Shown here: positions 24,774 through 39,059 of the stretch, in pieces | How positions within the stretch are numbered: position 1 is the first letter of the stretch | How the letters are laid out: each line of letters opens with the position of its first letter | Assembly (NCBI RefSeq): GCF_013373865.1 | Contig: NC_050472.1 | Location: 26,993,190-27,057,189, forward strand | DNA from: Monomorium pharaonis | Lineage: Eukaryota; Arthropoda; Insecta; Hymenoptera; Formicidae | DNA length: 64,000 nucleotides | Direction: 5' to 3' | Program-made: the position numbers and the translations under genes | Notes under the pieces: generated by a model | What the model saw: the letters and a program-made list of their open reading frames with translations, nothing else | Database searches by the model: none | What the model was told of the DNA's origin: nothing

Positions 24774-25475
24774 CATGTTTTATATCTTGAACCATATAAT
24801 TCTGATACCAAAATTTAAGTCGTATACAACTTAATCTTATACTTACGTAATTTTCAAAGATAACTTCAAAATAAACTAATACAATGTGTCATTTTTTTAA
24901 TTTTTAAATTAACTATCTTAATAGTTATTTGTGCAACTAATGCGGTGACTCGCCTATTTGCCCGTAATGCAGGACATGGACGCACGAGCCGGCAATAGTC
25001 AAGCCGCGCATGTTACACACAATATTTTTTGTTACCTGTGCATCGAAATGTTGGTTCTTGAGTGTGAAGTATGAGGAACATAGGTAAAAAAAGCACTTTC
25101 GGTGCACAGGTAGCGAAAACTTCTATTAAATATAGGCGTTACAATATGTCAATAAAATTCATAAAATAAATTATATAAATTTACTCGTAGGTGAAACGAA
25201 ATTATGTAGATTCCTATAGGCATTGTAAAGCCATGGACTTTAAGTAACAATTTTGTTTAAATACAAAAAAAAGGTAAAGTATAAACTTTTAATATATGAA
25301 ATAATCCAATTGGCTTTTCATTAAATGTAATCTAAAGTATAAAAATCTAAATAAAAAATATATAAATGTTTTTATTATATATTACGTATGAACACTGTAT
25401 ATCTCTCTTCTCTTCAGACAATGTTGTACATATGGAGGTATGTTAATATGAAATATTGTGAAGATGTATAGAAAT
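24774..25475. other. AT-rich convergent intergenic spacer
   Basis: The tail-to-tail spacer between the GhrA-like gene and translin. It is AT-rich with no coding content. A minus-strand AATAAA (TTTATT at 25371-25376) lies 100 bases beyond the translin stop and is its probable poly(A) signal. Confidence 0.6.
25371..25376 (-). terminator. Probable translin poly(A) signal
   Basis: AATAAA read on the minus strand, 100 bases downstream of the translin stop codon. Confidence 0.5.
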
Positions 25476-27085
25476 CTATTTTGTAGGCGTTTCTTCAATA
25501 GGCGTTTCCTCAATAGGTCGGGGAGACGGTATCAAACCGCGGATACACAAGTCGTACACTACCTCTTCGATTTTCTTCACGTCGTACTTGAGAGCGTCAA
25601 ACCGTTTCCTCAATATGTCATTTTTTAAATTCAATAGCCGAAATCCTGCGTTCAGTTCATTAACGAACGTCGCGATTTCCATCGGCCAGTAGTAATGACC
25701 ATTTGTGACACTATTTACAGCAAAACGGCTCTGGGAAGAACAGGTCGTTATGGAACTATCAGATGAGAAAAATACAAAAAATACATACCAATTCGGAAGA
25801 TAACTGCAGTAGCCCCAACAAGAAATCCTCTAGATCTAGATGAAAGCCATCCTCTCTGTTATTTTTCACTAAAAGTATGATTAAAAAATGTTATATTCTT
25901 AAGTTAAGTACAGTATATAAAGACTAATGTTATTTAATGCCTGTAAGTAATATAATGGAAATATTATTTATGCACCTCCTAATATGTCTGCAACAGTCTT
26001 CTTGTCGACCAAAAGTTTAATTTCGAAATATATTACTAAAGCAACTAGAAAGCACAGCCTTTGGGTAACAAAACGCCATTGATCGTGATAACGATAATAC
26101 TGATTGCTTGGTACTACTTCAGCCAAGTTTGCGTATTGGGTCCTTACATCCCCAAATATCTCTCTCGCCTTTGAACAATATTTCGATACAACTGTAAATT
26201 ACCAATAGCAAATAAGTCATTAAATAAATATGTAACAATGAGAAATTTATTGATAAAAACATACTTATATTCTCCTCCATCGTGTGATGTACAGTATGAA
26301 TATTTTGCAATGTCATTAATATGTCCCTGGAACTCTTTTCAATATTCTTCACGATAATACGAATTTGCTATGACAAAGAAAAAAATATACAATGTGTGTG
26401 TGTGTGTGTGTGTGTGTTTATAAATTTTATGAAAACAACTTCTTATAGATCTTTCTAGACTAATTCTAGTGATAAGATCAAGTTTAATATTTTATAAGAT
26501 ACTTGTAGAAAGATCGAATCTATTTGAACCCAGGTTTGAATCTATTTGAACTATGCTTTTATTATGCTATTTTTTTCAAAAAAATCATAGAGAATTTAAA
26601 GCTACACAAGCAAATTCAAATCTGTAAGATACTTAATCCTATCACTGAGTTTCTTTGAATCCTATGTTATAAGATACTCGAAACGGGTCGAAACTACGGC
26701 TGGCAATTTCTTTTTGCTAATAAAGATTCTAGCATTCTTAAGGATTCATTTGCTGTGAAAGGTATGAAAATAATCTGGCTTTGAACAGATAGGTGTTAAT
26801 AACATCTCATAATATAATGTTCCGATAACAGGCATTGTGAACGAGACTCGCCGAATGTTAAGAACATAGAATTAGAGAATTGATAAAATTATTAGCTCAT
26901 TACAACTAAAACGAGACGACAAAATTGCAAAATTACTAGCGACAAGATACAATTTAGTGTACAACATAACCTAACAAGAGATCGTCCTCGAGAATACACA
27001 CCTCCCGTACTTCCTGCTCGTTGTTCAGAGAATCTTGAAATGAGTTGAACATCTCCGTTATCACAGAGGACATGGTGTCTTCCAT
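25476..27085 (-). CDS. TSN: Translin
   Basis: A single-strand nucleic-acid-binding protein; with TRAX it forms C3PO, an RNase complex that removes siRNA passenger strands and processes tRNA fragments. Five exons (27002-27085, 26265-26367, 25976-26191, 25789-25868, 25476-25730) give 245 residues. Family blocks are plain: SSRDILMTLQNIH, KAREIFGDVRTQY, QYYRYHDQWRFVTQRLCFL, GFHLDLEDFLLG, SELSRFAVNSVTNG and GFRLLNLKNDILRKRFDALKY. The C-terminal tail has a repeated PIEETPIEETP segment, an idiosyncratic end. Start at 27085 (context ACAATGGAAG); an internal Met at 27073 is an alternative that removes four residues. Confidence 0.95.
26396..26417. repeat. (TG)n microsatellite in translin intron 1
   Basis: A TG run about 30 bases upstream of the exon 2 acceptor, as read on the minus strand. 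Confidence 0.85.
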
Positions 27086-27899
27086 TGTTTCCGAGAAAAA
27101 GTTACCGAAAGTCACTTTCACACAAAATTGGACTGCAGTGTACGTATGTAAACTCGCGTACCGATCAATCTTGTCGTCGAACGATGTAGGCGCGACATCT
27201 GTGCGCTCGCCGAGTGCACTACGTGGCAACGTGATTCGCCAGATCGATAATACAGTTTGCGATCGCGACAATGCGCCAGTCTCCAACTAGATAGCGCCAC
27301 GCAATCAATTGATCGTTGACTGCCTCGTCCGAGGCCCGTCTTTGGGTTCGATTAAAAAAGTTGAGCAGTAGTATGCGCACTATGCAGAATCCAGCGGAAT
27401 CTAAGGAAGATTTACAAAACGGGGAGGATAACTTCAGAAAGCTTATCTCCTATTTGTAATTTTCGGACAGTCGAATATATTTCTTTGTCGTTCTGATTTA
27501 TGTGACAATCTAGTAAATGAATTACGACTGCTGATGCAAAAATGCAGATATAATAACATAACTGATGAAATTTCATGTGATCTTGTGTTAACCGCATAAT
27601 ATGTATACAAAATATTAATTTATCATTTTATGAATATGCGAATTATACTTGACAGAATTTCACAAAGCATGACATACCACGTACGTTTATATACTAAATA
27701 CATATAAAACGTATGTATTATAAATCAATATATATTAATTAGCTAGAATTACATGTTATTCGCGTTCGCGAATAAAAGATTTGTTGCGTAAAAAAATTTT
27801 ATTACAATTATCTCATGGTAAAACTCGGTTGACGCTTCAATCGCAAGTGAATATCCATGCATGGTTCTCGCCGTTTATCTATAGTTTAATTCTTGCTCG
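27086..27899. other. Translin upstream region
   Basis: The first 200 bases upstream of the translin ATG are CpG-containing and probably hold its promoter. The rest, to about 27900, is AT-rich with no coding signal. Confidence 0.45.
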
Positions 27900-29977
27900 T
27901 TTAAATTTCTACGCAAGAAGGATCGCAATTTCGACTGGCGAGCATGTTTCCTCGATTTAGCAGAAGGGAGACCGAAGGTCGGATCCTCAGAGAGCGCGGA
28001 GGGTCGAGCATGCATGGGCGGCGGCGGTCGGCGGTCGGCGGTCGGCGGCCGGCGCGGTGTGGCGAATTCGAGTATTCGCACGGCGAGAGGAGACGCGCGT
28101 CGGCGAGCGAGCGTCCGTTCGCAAGGTCTCGTGCTCGAGGTGTATAAATAGAAACCAGTAGGTCCTGCTGCGCGCGAGCGAACTCAAGAAAGGCGGCGGC
28201 GGCGGCGGCTTGGAATTCTGCATACAAGCCGCCGCGGCGCAGCCTCACGCACAGGTCGCCGAGGACACGCATCCCTCCAATGGGGGAGAGAATTCGCGGG
28301 CATTCGTGTCATTGATCCCGATATCGCCGGGCGGCGGCGGTAGAGCAACATCCGCGCGACGCGAGGTTGGCGGGAGGGAGGGAGGGAGGGACTCGTCTTA
28401 TGGAAAAATTCGCGCGCGCGCACGCGCGCGCCCACATTCATGGGCGCGATCGTTCGCTCGAGTTTAACTCGAAAGAATCTACGGGGATTTGAAGTCGAGT
28501 GTCGGAAGGAAAGGATGAAAAGAAGAAAAAAAAGCCGATGGAAAACGCGACGGGACGTTCTGTCTGCTCTTTTTTTTTTAGCTAGACTCGACCCGAAAAT
28601 TGACCGTGGAAATTCTCTTAATTAATAAAAAAAAGAAAGAAATGTTCCTTTAAAAAGTTTTCGCGCTTCTCGCGCAGACTTTCGATGAGAATCAAATTTG
28701 ATTCTTCTTTGCCTTCGATTTCGAATGATTTTTTTAGCCGATATTTCGGTAACGATAACGTACGTGTTACTTTTGAAGTCGCGCGCTCAACGGGGATCCT
28801 CCGTTAAATTACCGCGCTCTCGTTACGCGTTCTCGAGGCCTCGCTTCTGCTGACGGGGAAACCGACGAAGAAACGACGAAGAGAGGTGCTCGGCCTTGCG
28901 GCGGCCTTCGCCGGCCGCGCGGACCTCCTCGCGCTATATCTCCTTCCCGATAACTTTTCGAGAGTGTGTTTAAGATCTTTTTTTCGCGACCTCGTTTCCT
29001 CGAGCCCCCTTGCGTGTTCCGTCGAATTTAAAAAAAAAAAAAAAAAAAAAAAAGAGAGAGAGAAGAAGCAAAAGGAAAAAAGGAAAACAAAAAAACTCCC
29101 GTTCTCGGCCGGCGCTGAAAACATTTACGCGACGCGATGTAATGGCGCCGATAACATTCGTGAAAGCTCTTGCGGTATCTTTCGCTCGTTATGTAAAGCG
29201 GTCAATAGCCCGCATACATATATATGTATGTACATACGCAAACGAAGCTCGTCGTGTACGAAAAGAGGAGGAGGAGGGGGCGGCGTGGTGGGGCAGTGGT
29301 AGGAAGGATGGCCGTTAAGCTTCGCATTCCTCTCCTCTCCGGGTGGCGTCAATCTCAATAAAATCCTACAGACGCGGATCGTCGTAAATTCGTGGTACCT
29401 ACTCGGATCGTGGTATAACAACGCTCTTGCACACACCGGTGTGTGCGCGCGCGCTATTTTTAGCGATGCCGATGTTATCTCGGCGAGAAAATAACGCGGG
29501 CGCACATACGCCGTACACGGGGACCACTCGCGTCCCCCCTCCGCCTCCTCCGCCTGTTTCGCCGTGACCCCGAAGTCTTCCCGGTTAACAACACGGGAGA
29601 TACTCGCACCGATTCGCATGGGTAACACCTCGCGTGCTGTGCACGGCAACGATCGCCGAGTTCCCTGGAAAAGAGAAAACCCCCGGCTTGCTCGCTCGCT
29701 CGGAGAGTGACATTTCCAGGGCGAGTCCGGTTGACTCCGTGCCCAGGGGCAACGTCGACGAGGATGTCCTCATAACATCTACGTTCCTCGCCGATTTCGC
29801 TGATTTTCGGGCGACGAATGGCGATGAGATTCGCGGAGCAATAAGCACCGCTCCGTGTGTTGCTCAATCCATTTTACGATCTCGTTTAGATCTCAATAGA
29901 GATTAAATAAACGTTGGAAACTTAGATAATATTGTTAGCCATAAGGCTTTGTCATGAAAAAAGAAACGAGTTACATG

Positions 29978-30346
29978 TAAAGATGTTCAAGTCGGGATTT
30001 TCAAATCGCTGAATCGGATTGAATTAAGTCAGCTCGAATAGCATAACTTAATTAACAATACAGTTATTGCTATAGATTGAATATTAATATATAAATAACA
30101 ACGAAAAATTTCTGTATTGTTAGAAAAATAATTTTGAATATATGATCGTAATGTTGTTTTAAATATAAATTATTTAAACTAATTTAAAGGATTGTTAATA
30201 TATGTGAAAGAAACATTAGCATGCTCTTAAGTATGTATGTTTTTTCTGAGCGATTTGAAATTTTCGAACCGTAAAGATTCAAATCGCGTAATCGAATCGA
30301 ATCTCGAGATTCAATTCGTATTCGATTAGCCCGCAGCACATCTCTA
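29978..30346. mobile_element. hAT-like MITE
   Basis: The termini are TAAAGATGTTC on the left, and TAGAGATGTGC when the right end is read in reverse. Inside both ends are related AATCG/TTCGAATCG words (AAATCGCTGAATCGG, AAATCGCGTAATCGAATCG). Terminal TAGAGATGTGC-type sequence is typical of hAT-derived elements. No perfect 8-bp duplication was found. Confidence 0.5.
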
Positions 30347-33300
30347 GTTTACACGTACAGAATGGAAATTTGAATGACCGATACGCTTGAAATCATCTAC
30401 TCGCGCCGATCCGCAGGTAAACTCTATAGATATTTTGCAATCACTTTCGCCGTGATTACTTTCGAATCGTGAACAAACAGGCAAAATACACTTCGGGAAT
30501 TCGTTGCGGGCTGCGGTAGCGACGCAATTGCCACGGAAGTGGCTTATGATTCAATGTTTGCGCTTTAAACAGGTTTGCGCGGATTTAGCATAAGCTCTAC
30601 GGCGCGTGTAAATGGTGAAGTAACAAATCGTATTTATACACGTGTAAATATGGAAATGGATGCCTGGGATAATCTCAGAGGAGAAAAAGAAGCAGGAAGC
30701 GCGTAACGCGCCCTTTGAGAATTCCGAGTCGAATAAACGCGCACGGAGATCATCATTGTTAACGTACCCCGGACCGCGCGCGCGCTCGTTATCCAACTAA
30801 TAATTTTTATCTGATTCTTATCTGAAGGATAAAAAATTACAACGGTGTGTTTTCCATGCTATATAATTACATATTAAAGCTCCAACGATCGCGAGATCTT
30901 TTCGTGTATCTCCCACGGTTACATTCCGCGAGGGAGAGAAACGTTATTAGTTGGGAAAATTAGACGAGCGCCGCACTCTCGAGGTTTGCTCTTCATCTCG
31001 TACGCGACGTAATTCGAAAACGCGCGTCTCCACGTGTCTCCCGCGATCGCAAAAACGTTTAACTCGTGACACGCGCGAAGTGCAGGGGCGTAAATATCAG
31101 GGTCATCCCGGCGGCGTAACCGTAATCGGCAAATACCGATTAAATACCAATGCCGCCCCGGCGGACTTTAATTATTCGCAGCAACGGATATTTTCTTACG
31201 TGCCGATCGGATCGAAGGTTGCGGAACGCGGCGAATGGTAACGGAGTAAACGCAACCGGACTGTCCGCGTTGTCCGGTTTGCTCCGCGACGTTGCGTATC
31301 AAGGGGAACGAATCTTGGTTCATTCTGACTAAAGCGATCCACTTCTTCGAGTTCTCCTCTCTGTCTTTCTTCCCGCCAGCTTTTTTGCGGCTTTTCTCTC
31401 CGAAGACCATTCTCGTCATTCCACCCTCTTTCCCGCTCGTTTTTCCAAGTCCGATCGCACGGCCGGAACGTCTCGAGATTAATTGCGCGTCTTCTCGCCT
31501 CTCACGGAGTTCTCACGCGTGGAAGAGGACTTCTCTCGCGAGAAGAGAGGAGATTGAGAGGGGGAGGAGAAGGAAGACACGCGGCTCGCTGATACCGCGA
31601 GAAATTGAAGATGAACGAGGCTCGCGCCGCGCGCCGCCGCACCGCGTCGTTAACGCACCGCGCACCTCCATTAATTTCCCCACGAAAAACGCCACTCTGC
31701 GTAAACACCGATAGATCTTGGTCCACGGCCGATTACGCGGACAGCCGAAGGCAACCGGTTGTTGGCACGCAGCTTGTATGGACGCGTCGCGTTACAAATC
31801 GCTGACGATCGCTCAAAGCGTTTGGTTCGACTAACGGTAGATTCATCGATAATATGTGAGATTATAAAGTCTGTCAAACTTAAACTTGAGGAAGGCCAAT
31901 ATCTAATAATAATTGTTGTATGACTTTTGTTTGCAGTTTTTTAGTTCTTATTCGCGTTATTGTATCACTTAGAGGTCCGGCGCAAATTCGGGTCACACTC
32001 TGATCAGGATTGAATCGCCTTCGAAAGGAACGATGCGGAATCCGCGCAGGTTGGGGCTTCGCAAGCGTGGAGGCCGCGGGCGAAGGATCGCTCCTCTGGA
32101 GAACGCGTCTGTAATTAAAATCGTAGACAGGCGGAAATTAAAGTACGGTCGTCGTAAGAGAACCCACACCGGAAACCACAGTCGTTACTCAGGTATTCTT
32201 TCGTATAAACGCAGGATACATCTCCTACATGTGACTATTCTCGGGTTAATCTTGTATTTTGCAGTTGATATTATTTCATAAACTTTCTCTACATTTAATC
32301 TTATAGACTCTCTTTTTTGTGACAATACACATAATGTACATGCGTGTTGTTTTATATTTTTTACTCTTTACAAGTTACAAAGGGTTATTTTCTAGACTTG
32401 ATGTGCACGCAGGGTTATCGCTCGCTCGCTTCTCCGAGCCTCCCAGCTCGGCGCGGTACGATATCGGGACCGGAGGAAGAGAGAAGAGACGGCATAGTAG
32501 TGGGATACCCTCATCCCGTGGACTAGACGTGAGTTCTGTATTGGCGGCGCCGCGTTGAGGAAACGCCCCCGGGCGCTATGAACTTTTTACGTCACGGCTC
32601 GAGAATTTCCTACCCGTCGATAGCTCGTCGTCGCGGAACACAGCCGTTGTCCGTTAAGGGTCCATGATCCGCGAAGGAATCCGCGGTATCCCGAGCGAGT
32701 ATCGGGCTCGGAATCGCGCCCGTTATCGCGCGCAGCATCATTAACTAATCCCTCGTAGCTGTGCCCCTTGCGAAAGGACAAACGCGAATTCCTAATTAAC
32801 ACGAACAGTCGTCCGACAATTCTTTCTCCTTTTTCTCAATATATTCTCCTTAGAAGACGAAGGTGAGTGTAAACGAAATACTATCCCCCTAGCCGAGACG
32901 TTTCTACGTTGCTCGACCAACGCGATGTCAGGGGCTCATCTCGTGATGCGCGAGTATACAGTTACATAGAGACCCAAGTATAGCGTACAGACGTCGGGAC
33001 TGTGCAATTATAAATTTTACGCGTCCCATTACGCAGAATTACGTTCGCTTGTCAGCGATGCATGGTTGCCGGGCACTGGGCTTCGCGGGGCTGAATCGAC
33101 CGCGAATGCAAAGCACGGCGTGAAATACGCCTCGGAGAGAGATTGACAAAAACTAGCCGATGCATTATGGATGTCGCACGCGGAGGTCGCCTTGCGCGAG
33201 AACCGGCCTGTCCGCCGGTATCGGATCGCCAGCCACTCCCCGTGACAGGACAGCGTGGAAAGCGGCAAAAAGTCGCCAACAAAAAAAGAAGACTCTTATC

Positions 33301-34193
33301 AAGCAAAACAGAGGACATATAGTTGCTGATCGAATGAAAACGAAGGAAAAGAAAAAATACGATCTGTAAATGCGGATTTCCTCTTCCTTCTTTCTCTGCT
33401 TCACATTTCTTTTTTTCTCTGTACCGTTTTTCATTTTGCTTGTTTCTCAAAGGGCTAAAATCTAAAAGGCTGATGATCATTCCATCCGTCTGTCTTCTAG
33501 ATTCTAAATCGCTGAGAAACGTTCTCTCGAGGACGTCGCCTATAAACAAACTTGCGAATTCAGCTCACAACAGTTTATCCGCTCGTTGCAGACAGAATTA
33601 ATTTAATTGACGAGTTAAAAGTAAAGTAGTCAATTCTTGCACGCGCGAGGCGTCCTTCTTTGGTTGAAAGTCCGAGAACCGTCGTAGCGCGCCGTTGTTC
33701 CAGGTTCCCCGGTGGGGAACGCTAAACTTTGCTCTTTACCTGCATGCGCCGTTGCCGTTGCATGCGAGATGTTCTCCCTCTAAGGCCACCCGGCTCAACG
33801 TGTACGCGAATTCCGGCGTAAGAGGGTTGATCATCACCATCCTCTTCTAGCTGGAATGCGAGGGCAGAGACGGAGACGCAGAGGCTGTATTGGACCTCAT
33901 CAGCCTCAAGTAGATAAAGATGAAGTCGCGCGCAGGAATGCGCGCGCCGGGCGGAGAGAAACGAGCGGTTTTCCGCTCGAGCGGAGGTGCTTTCGCCGGT
34001 CTCGAGCCGGTCGGCCGATCGGCCCTTCCAACAGGTCCAATGGCGGAACCGACTCGCCGGACTAGTTAATAAATTATATCGTAGTCCGCCATCTCCGTCC
34101 GCGCGCGGACTTGCGTCGCCGGCAATTGTAAAATGAAGCCTGCGATCGCGTCGGGGACTCTCTAGTTTGTACACATATACTGCACATTTATTT

Positions 34194-34196
<3 letters not shown>

Positions 34197-34228
<32 letters not shown>
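34197..34228. repeat. (TA)n microsatellite
   Basis: A run of about 16 TA units embedded in otherwise GC-rich DNA. Confidence 0.9.
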
Positions 34229-34233
<5 letters not shown>

Positions 34234-36689
34234 AGCAAGATAAGTGTCTCTCGCGGAGGAGACGTTTTACCGGCTCGCATTCTACCGTAGACTCGTTCTA
34301 TAGGGAAGAAGTCGTGGAGGGATTGGCCTCCGCCGCCGTCACCATCGCGCGCTGGTTAGAATGGAGCCGTCGCGCGCATCCCCGCGCGATCGTGCTCTAG
34401 CCGGTGTGACGACCGGCGATAAAATCTATACCTGCCAGTCTCCGCGACCGCGACCGAGACGTTTAATTAACGCCGCCTGACGAGCGTTCCTGATGCCCGT
34501 CTCTCGGCGATCCGCGAGAACGTCCTAGCGCGAGAACGAAATCGACCTTTTCTCGGAATCGTTCACTCACGAATTTCGAGGAGAGACCCAATAAAGGGAG
34601 AAAGAGAAAAAGAAGAAGATCGAAATTCGAGTCTCGAGCCGCAATCGGGAATTCAGAGGATCCCGGAGAAGAGTAAACGGAAAACGAACGTGCCGCGAAC
34701 CGTTTCTCGAATGACGCTGTCGCAGCGCGGATTCAGGAAGAGAATTAAATGAGAATCTCTTTCATCAAACTTTTTCCGAGCACTCCGAGCGTCACCCGTC
34801 ACGTGGATGACGTCTGTATTTCTTGAGGAATTACGATCGACGACTTTACCTCCCGCTTGGCACGCGACAGGTGGTAGAATCGAACGAAGTGAATTCCCTT
34901 CCGCGCGCGACATATCCTAATATTATACATATATGTTACAATTCTCGAGAAGATCATAGGCATGATTTACGCGCCCCGGCAATCGGAACGTTAAATTATG
35001 GTAATTTAATTGATGGATTCCACGTCGCTAATCGCGAATTTAAAGGGAGGAAGGAGAAGAGCTCTCGGTGAATAACGTAATTATAGTGCGCTACAAAAAC
35101 GGACGAATGAACGTGCTAGAGGGAACGCGGAGTGCCAAGTGTAATGATACTTTTTCCCTGGAAGTGATCCCGATTAGCGGGTATAATCGCGGTAAAGATG
35201 TGTGCGCCCGACTCGCGGACAAAAAAGGCGACGAAGCGGAATTTGTGCCGGCGCGGCGCCGAAAACACGCGCGCCGACACCCGGTTGTACTTCCTTCTTG
35301 CGCGAAGGTCGCGCGCTTACTTCTTACGCGGGTTTCCACACTCGGCACTCCTGCCTCGACCATAAATGGGTCGCAGCATCTGAGCGGCGGCTTTTTACGG
35401 TACCGGGGGTATTTCGCCATCGCCGCAGGTACGTTGGGATACCGTTGGTATGCATAAACAATGTCGCGAGCGATACGACAGCGGAGTGTGTCTTGGCAAG
35501 AGATTTCCGGGTTGATACGATTTTGTCGAAAAGTAAACATATCGTTCGATCGAGAGCAACTCACCGATTCAGCGAGATTCGCCCTTTTACTCGAGCGAGC
35601 GATAGTTGGAGCCAAGTTTCTAAATTCCTCAGACTCTATAAGTGATTCACTTTAAATACGGGCTCAATCGTAAGATGCTGCTCTCACATTTTTCTTAATA
35701 TATTACTTTATGAACTGAATGTTCATTCGTACAATTAAGAAATTCTTTAAACATCTTGAAATAATTCAATTATTTCAATGTAAACAAAATATTATCAAAT
35801 TATTAGTTTTAAGCTATTAAAATTTTAGTAGCATAAGCTGTGCTAAATTTAAATTGGCACTTTGGAGATTTATTAAGAGTAGCAGTTTGGGGTTAAAAAG
35901 TGCTCCGAACCACATTTTTTTAATCACGATCTTCGTAATTGACGGAGCATCTCAAGTACATGCGGTCTCGTCCAAAGAATATCTTATACGAATTACATGC
36001 TCCGAAAGTTTCCGCTATGAATGGCGTGAAGGGTACATGCATTTGCCGTATCGTTGTTCCCGGGTAATTCGAGTGATACGTGCGACCTCGTTGATGAGAG
36101 ATACGCACCGGACACAGCGTAGGGAATGAAAAAGCCGAGTTAAACCTAATTAAGTTTAACTTAATTTAATCCTAAATGTTACTTTTAACGTAACTGAATT
36201 TATTTTATAGCCATTAATTTTAACTTGATTTAATTTAAAAAAATATTAACTCACCCAAGCCCGTAAAAGATAAAATATACTAGTACAAACTGGTAAATCT
36301 GTATAGTTTCAATGTCTGCATTTGAATGTACGCTCGCGGACATTGAACGTGTATCGATCGCGTTAGCCCGCGCACGTTGAAGAGGAAAGGATCTTAGCGT
36401 CCAGGGTATTAGCCGATTATCTTACTCTTCGCTTCTAATTTTTCCTGGTGATGTCGTCGCGACTCGCCAGTGTAATTTGTAAGGAAATAGCGTTGCGGTT
36501 AACGCGCCAAGTTATTTCGCTTCGCACGATCTTTCCTGCTAAACGCGCGCGCGCGCATGTGCGTGCGTGCGTGCGTGTCGATTAATTTCGCGGGAGAAGT
36601 CGGCCAGAAGCGGCCGAAAGCCACGGTGAGCTCGATCTCACCACGAATTCGCGACGAAACAGAGGATGGGGAAGAGATGAGGTGTATAG

Positions 36690-36692
<3 letters not shown>

Positions 36693-36735
<43 letters not shown>
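36693..36735. repeat. (GA)n microsatellite
   Basis: About 21 GA units in a GC-rich, promoter-like patch. Confidence 0.95.
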
Positions 36736-36737
<2 letters not shown>

Positions 36738-38640
36738 AGAGACCGGCTCTTACGGGAGAAGTATACGATCTCCCTTCTCCTCCTCGAACTCCCTCCACGA
36801 GCGGCTCGCCATCGAAAGATGCTGCTGGTTGCTGCTGCTGCTGATGCCCCGGCCGCTCTCTCACGTATAGCTACGCACATAGATACATACATTATCGTCG
36901 CAAGCGAGCGAGTGCGCATCCTGAGCCTCCCGCGGTTAGTCCGCCGGTTAGTGGTTAGTGGGTGTGCACGCGGCTCGCCGGTGGGCCGCGCATGTCGTCG
37001 TCGTCCTTGCCGTCCTCGTCGTCACCGTCGGGGTATTCCCACTTACGCGTATATTTCTGATACATGCGATATCCCGCTCTTGTGATTTTTGCCTTTCGCG
37101 CGTGTAAAAGCCTGGTTTAAAAGCGTTATTATACCATAACTCGTACAATCTTTTCAGGCATGTCGACTGGCTACAAAACAGACGAGTGCTCCAGAAATCC
37201 TATCTCGCGGCCGATCGATGCGTTTGACAAGTTTATCGTGCGACAAAAGTGAAACGGCACCCTTAAGTCACCCCGCCGGTGGCCGCGTGACGATTATTCG
37301 GTTAATCGACCGGAATAACATGGTATCACGATTCATTGACTCGGAAATCCAAAAGGAGAAGAAGAAGGAGAGGAGATCGAGAATCGGCGACGAGAGAAGA
37401 TCGCTGGTCCCGCTCTCGCCGGCTCCTCTCTCCGAGAGATCATCGCGAGAGATGTCCGCAAGGACGTCGCTGCGAGATCACCGTCACCGCCACCGTTGCC
37501 GCCGCCGTCGCCGCCATCGCCGCGGGTGGGGATCGATCGCGGCCTCGTAATCGCGGCGCCGAGCGCCGACGTCGTGGTCGCACGTTGCACGCGCGTGACG
37601 GTTTTTCCGCAGTCGGTCGCCGCGCGTGTGGCACCATGGCAGGTGGGATGTTCGTTCTGTGCTGTTCATTTCTCTCTCTCTTTCTCTAGCTGCCAGGTAT
37701 AGTGGCGAAACGGCGAACAATCGCAACGCGATTTCCCTCGTGCGACAGTCGCCCTCCTTCCCCTGCCTTCCCAGCGCAGATTTTTCACGCGTGACGACGA
37801 GGACGTACGTACGCGCCGGAGAAAGTGAGGCTCTCGGAAATACGTACGTTTCCGTTTATGTAACCGCGCCGCCACCGAGATACACAGCGAGAGAGAAGGA
37901 GAGATATCGCACGTGCGGGCATCGAAGTCTCTCCGAGCGCTCGTTACGAGTCACGTCGCTGAGAGTGTGTCTTCTTCTTTCGGGGCGCAGAGTGTGCGTG
38001 TGTTGTGTCGACGAGCAGCGGAACTGTGTGGACTTTCGTCATCGGCGGCGATGACTGCGACGGAGGTGATTAAGTAAACCGCACGGCGTCCCGATAGCGA
38101 GACGGGAAAAAAATCATCGTATTTGCGGCCGCGAACAGGCCTGTCCGCAACTCCGTCACCGTCTAGGAATGACATTTCACTTCCGCGCGTGTTCCCACGG
38201 ACGTCGCATTCACTCCCTTTGCGTTGCGCCGTTTCGCGGTCCTCCATATTCGGCAGTGAAGAGCTATACGATTTCTTCCCTCCGCTTTCGACGAGTTATG
38301 AACTGGCGTTTCGACATGCCGATACGATCGCGGAGCCATCGTAGCGGAGAAGGGACCTTGGATTGGACGCACTTACCCGAAGATAAGTCGGACGTTTACG
38401 TAACGACGGCGGCGGCGGCGGCGGTGCCTTTGGAAAGTGCAAGGAGATCGAAAACGAAAGAAAAAAATTTTCGTTAATGTGTGAAAATAAGACCGAGTAC
38501 CGAAAGACAGGATAAGAATGATAAGAGTAGTCTTTTCCGCCACGGGAATCTATTTAGTGAACGTGGAAGAATCACGCTTTCGCGATGGATTAAAAGTTCG
38601 ACATAAGTATTACACGAAAATTAACACCGATTTCTCTCAC

Positions 38641-38847
38641 ACTGAGAAAAAAAGGTTGTTTAATTTTACTAAATTTTTCAACTCGATTGAATTTCTTCAG
38701 TTTTTAACTTAATACGTAAGATACTTGAACACTAATTCAAATATTCATATATTTAACTATAATACTGAAATAGATAAATGAGTTTTAAAGAAAGCTAATC
38801 AAGTTGAAAAATTTAGTCAAGTTAATAGCTCCTTTTTTTTCCTTAGT
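38641..38847. mobile_element. Foldback MITE with CACTGAG-type ends
   Basis: The left end ACTGAGAAAAAAAGG and the inverse of the right end, ACTAAGGAAAAAAAAGG, are near copies. Inside, ACTAAATTTTTCAACTCGATT near 38668 pairs with the segment near 38800-38822. No coding capacity is visible. Confidence 0.6.
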
Positions 38848-39010
38848 TCACCACTCGATTTCTCTGCATCCTCGAAACGTCTTCTGGCCTCCTCCGTATT
38901 TATTTATGTGTATTTTATTATAATATTATTCCACATAACACACACGTACATTTCAGTTCTATATTTTATTACACTTTGAATTCAGGAAAAAACGGAGAGA
39001 TCATTCATAA

Positions 39011-39059
39011 GAGAGAGGGGGAGAGAGAGAAGGAGAGAGAGAGAGAGAGAGAGAGAGAC
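39011..39059. repeat. (GA)n-rich tract
   Basis: An imperfect GA run marking the right edge of the GC-rich block. Confidence 0.9.

Noticed and set aside
31292..31714. 140-codon plus-strand frame
   Set aside because: Arg/Ser/Phe-rich with overlapping frames on both strands; no family resemblance.
32033..32281. 82-codon basic frame beginning MRNPRRLGLRKRGG
   Set aside because: Looks ribosomal-protein-like at first sight because of Arg/Lys richness, but no ribosomal family block is present.
33722..34174. 150-codon minus-strand frame in the GC-rich block
   Set aside because: No domain, no flanking splice chain, and composition matches random GC-rich translation.
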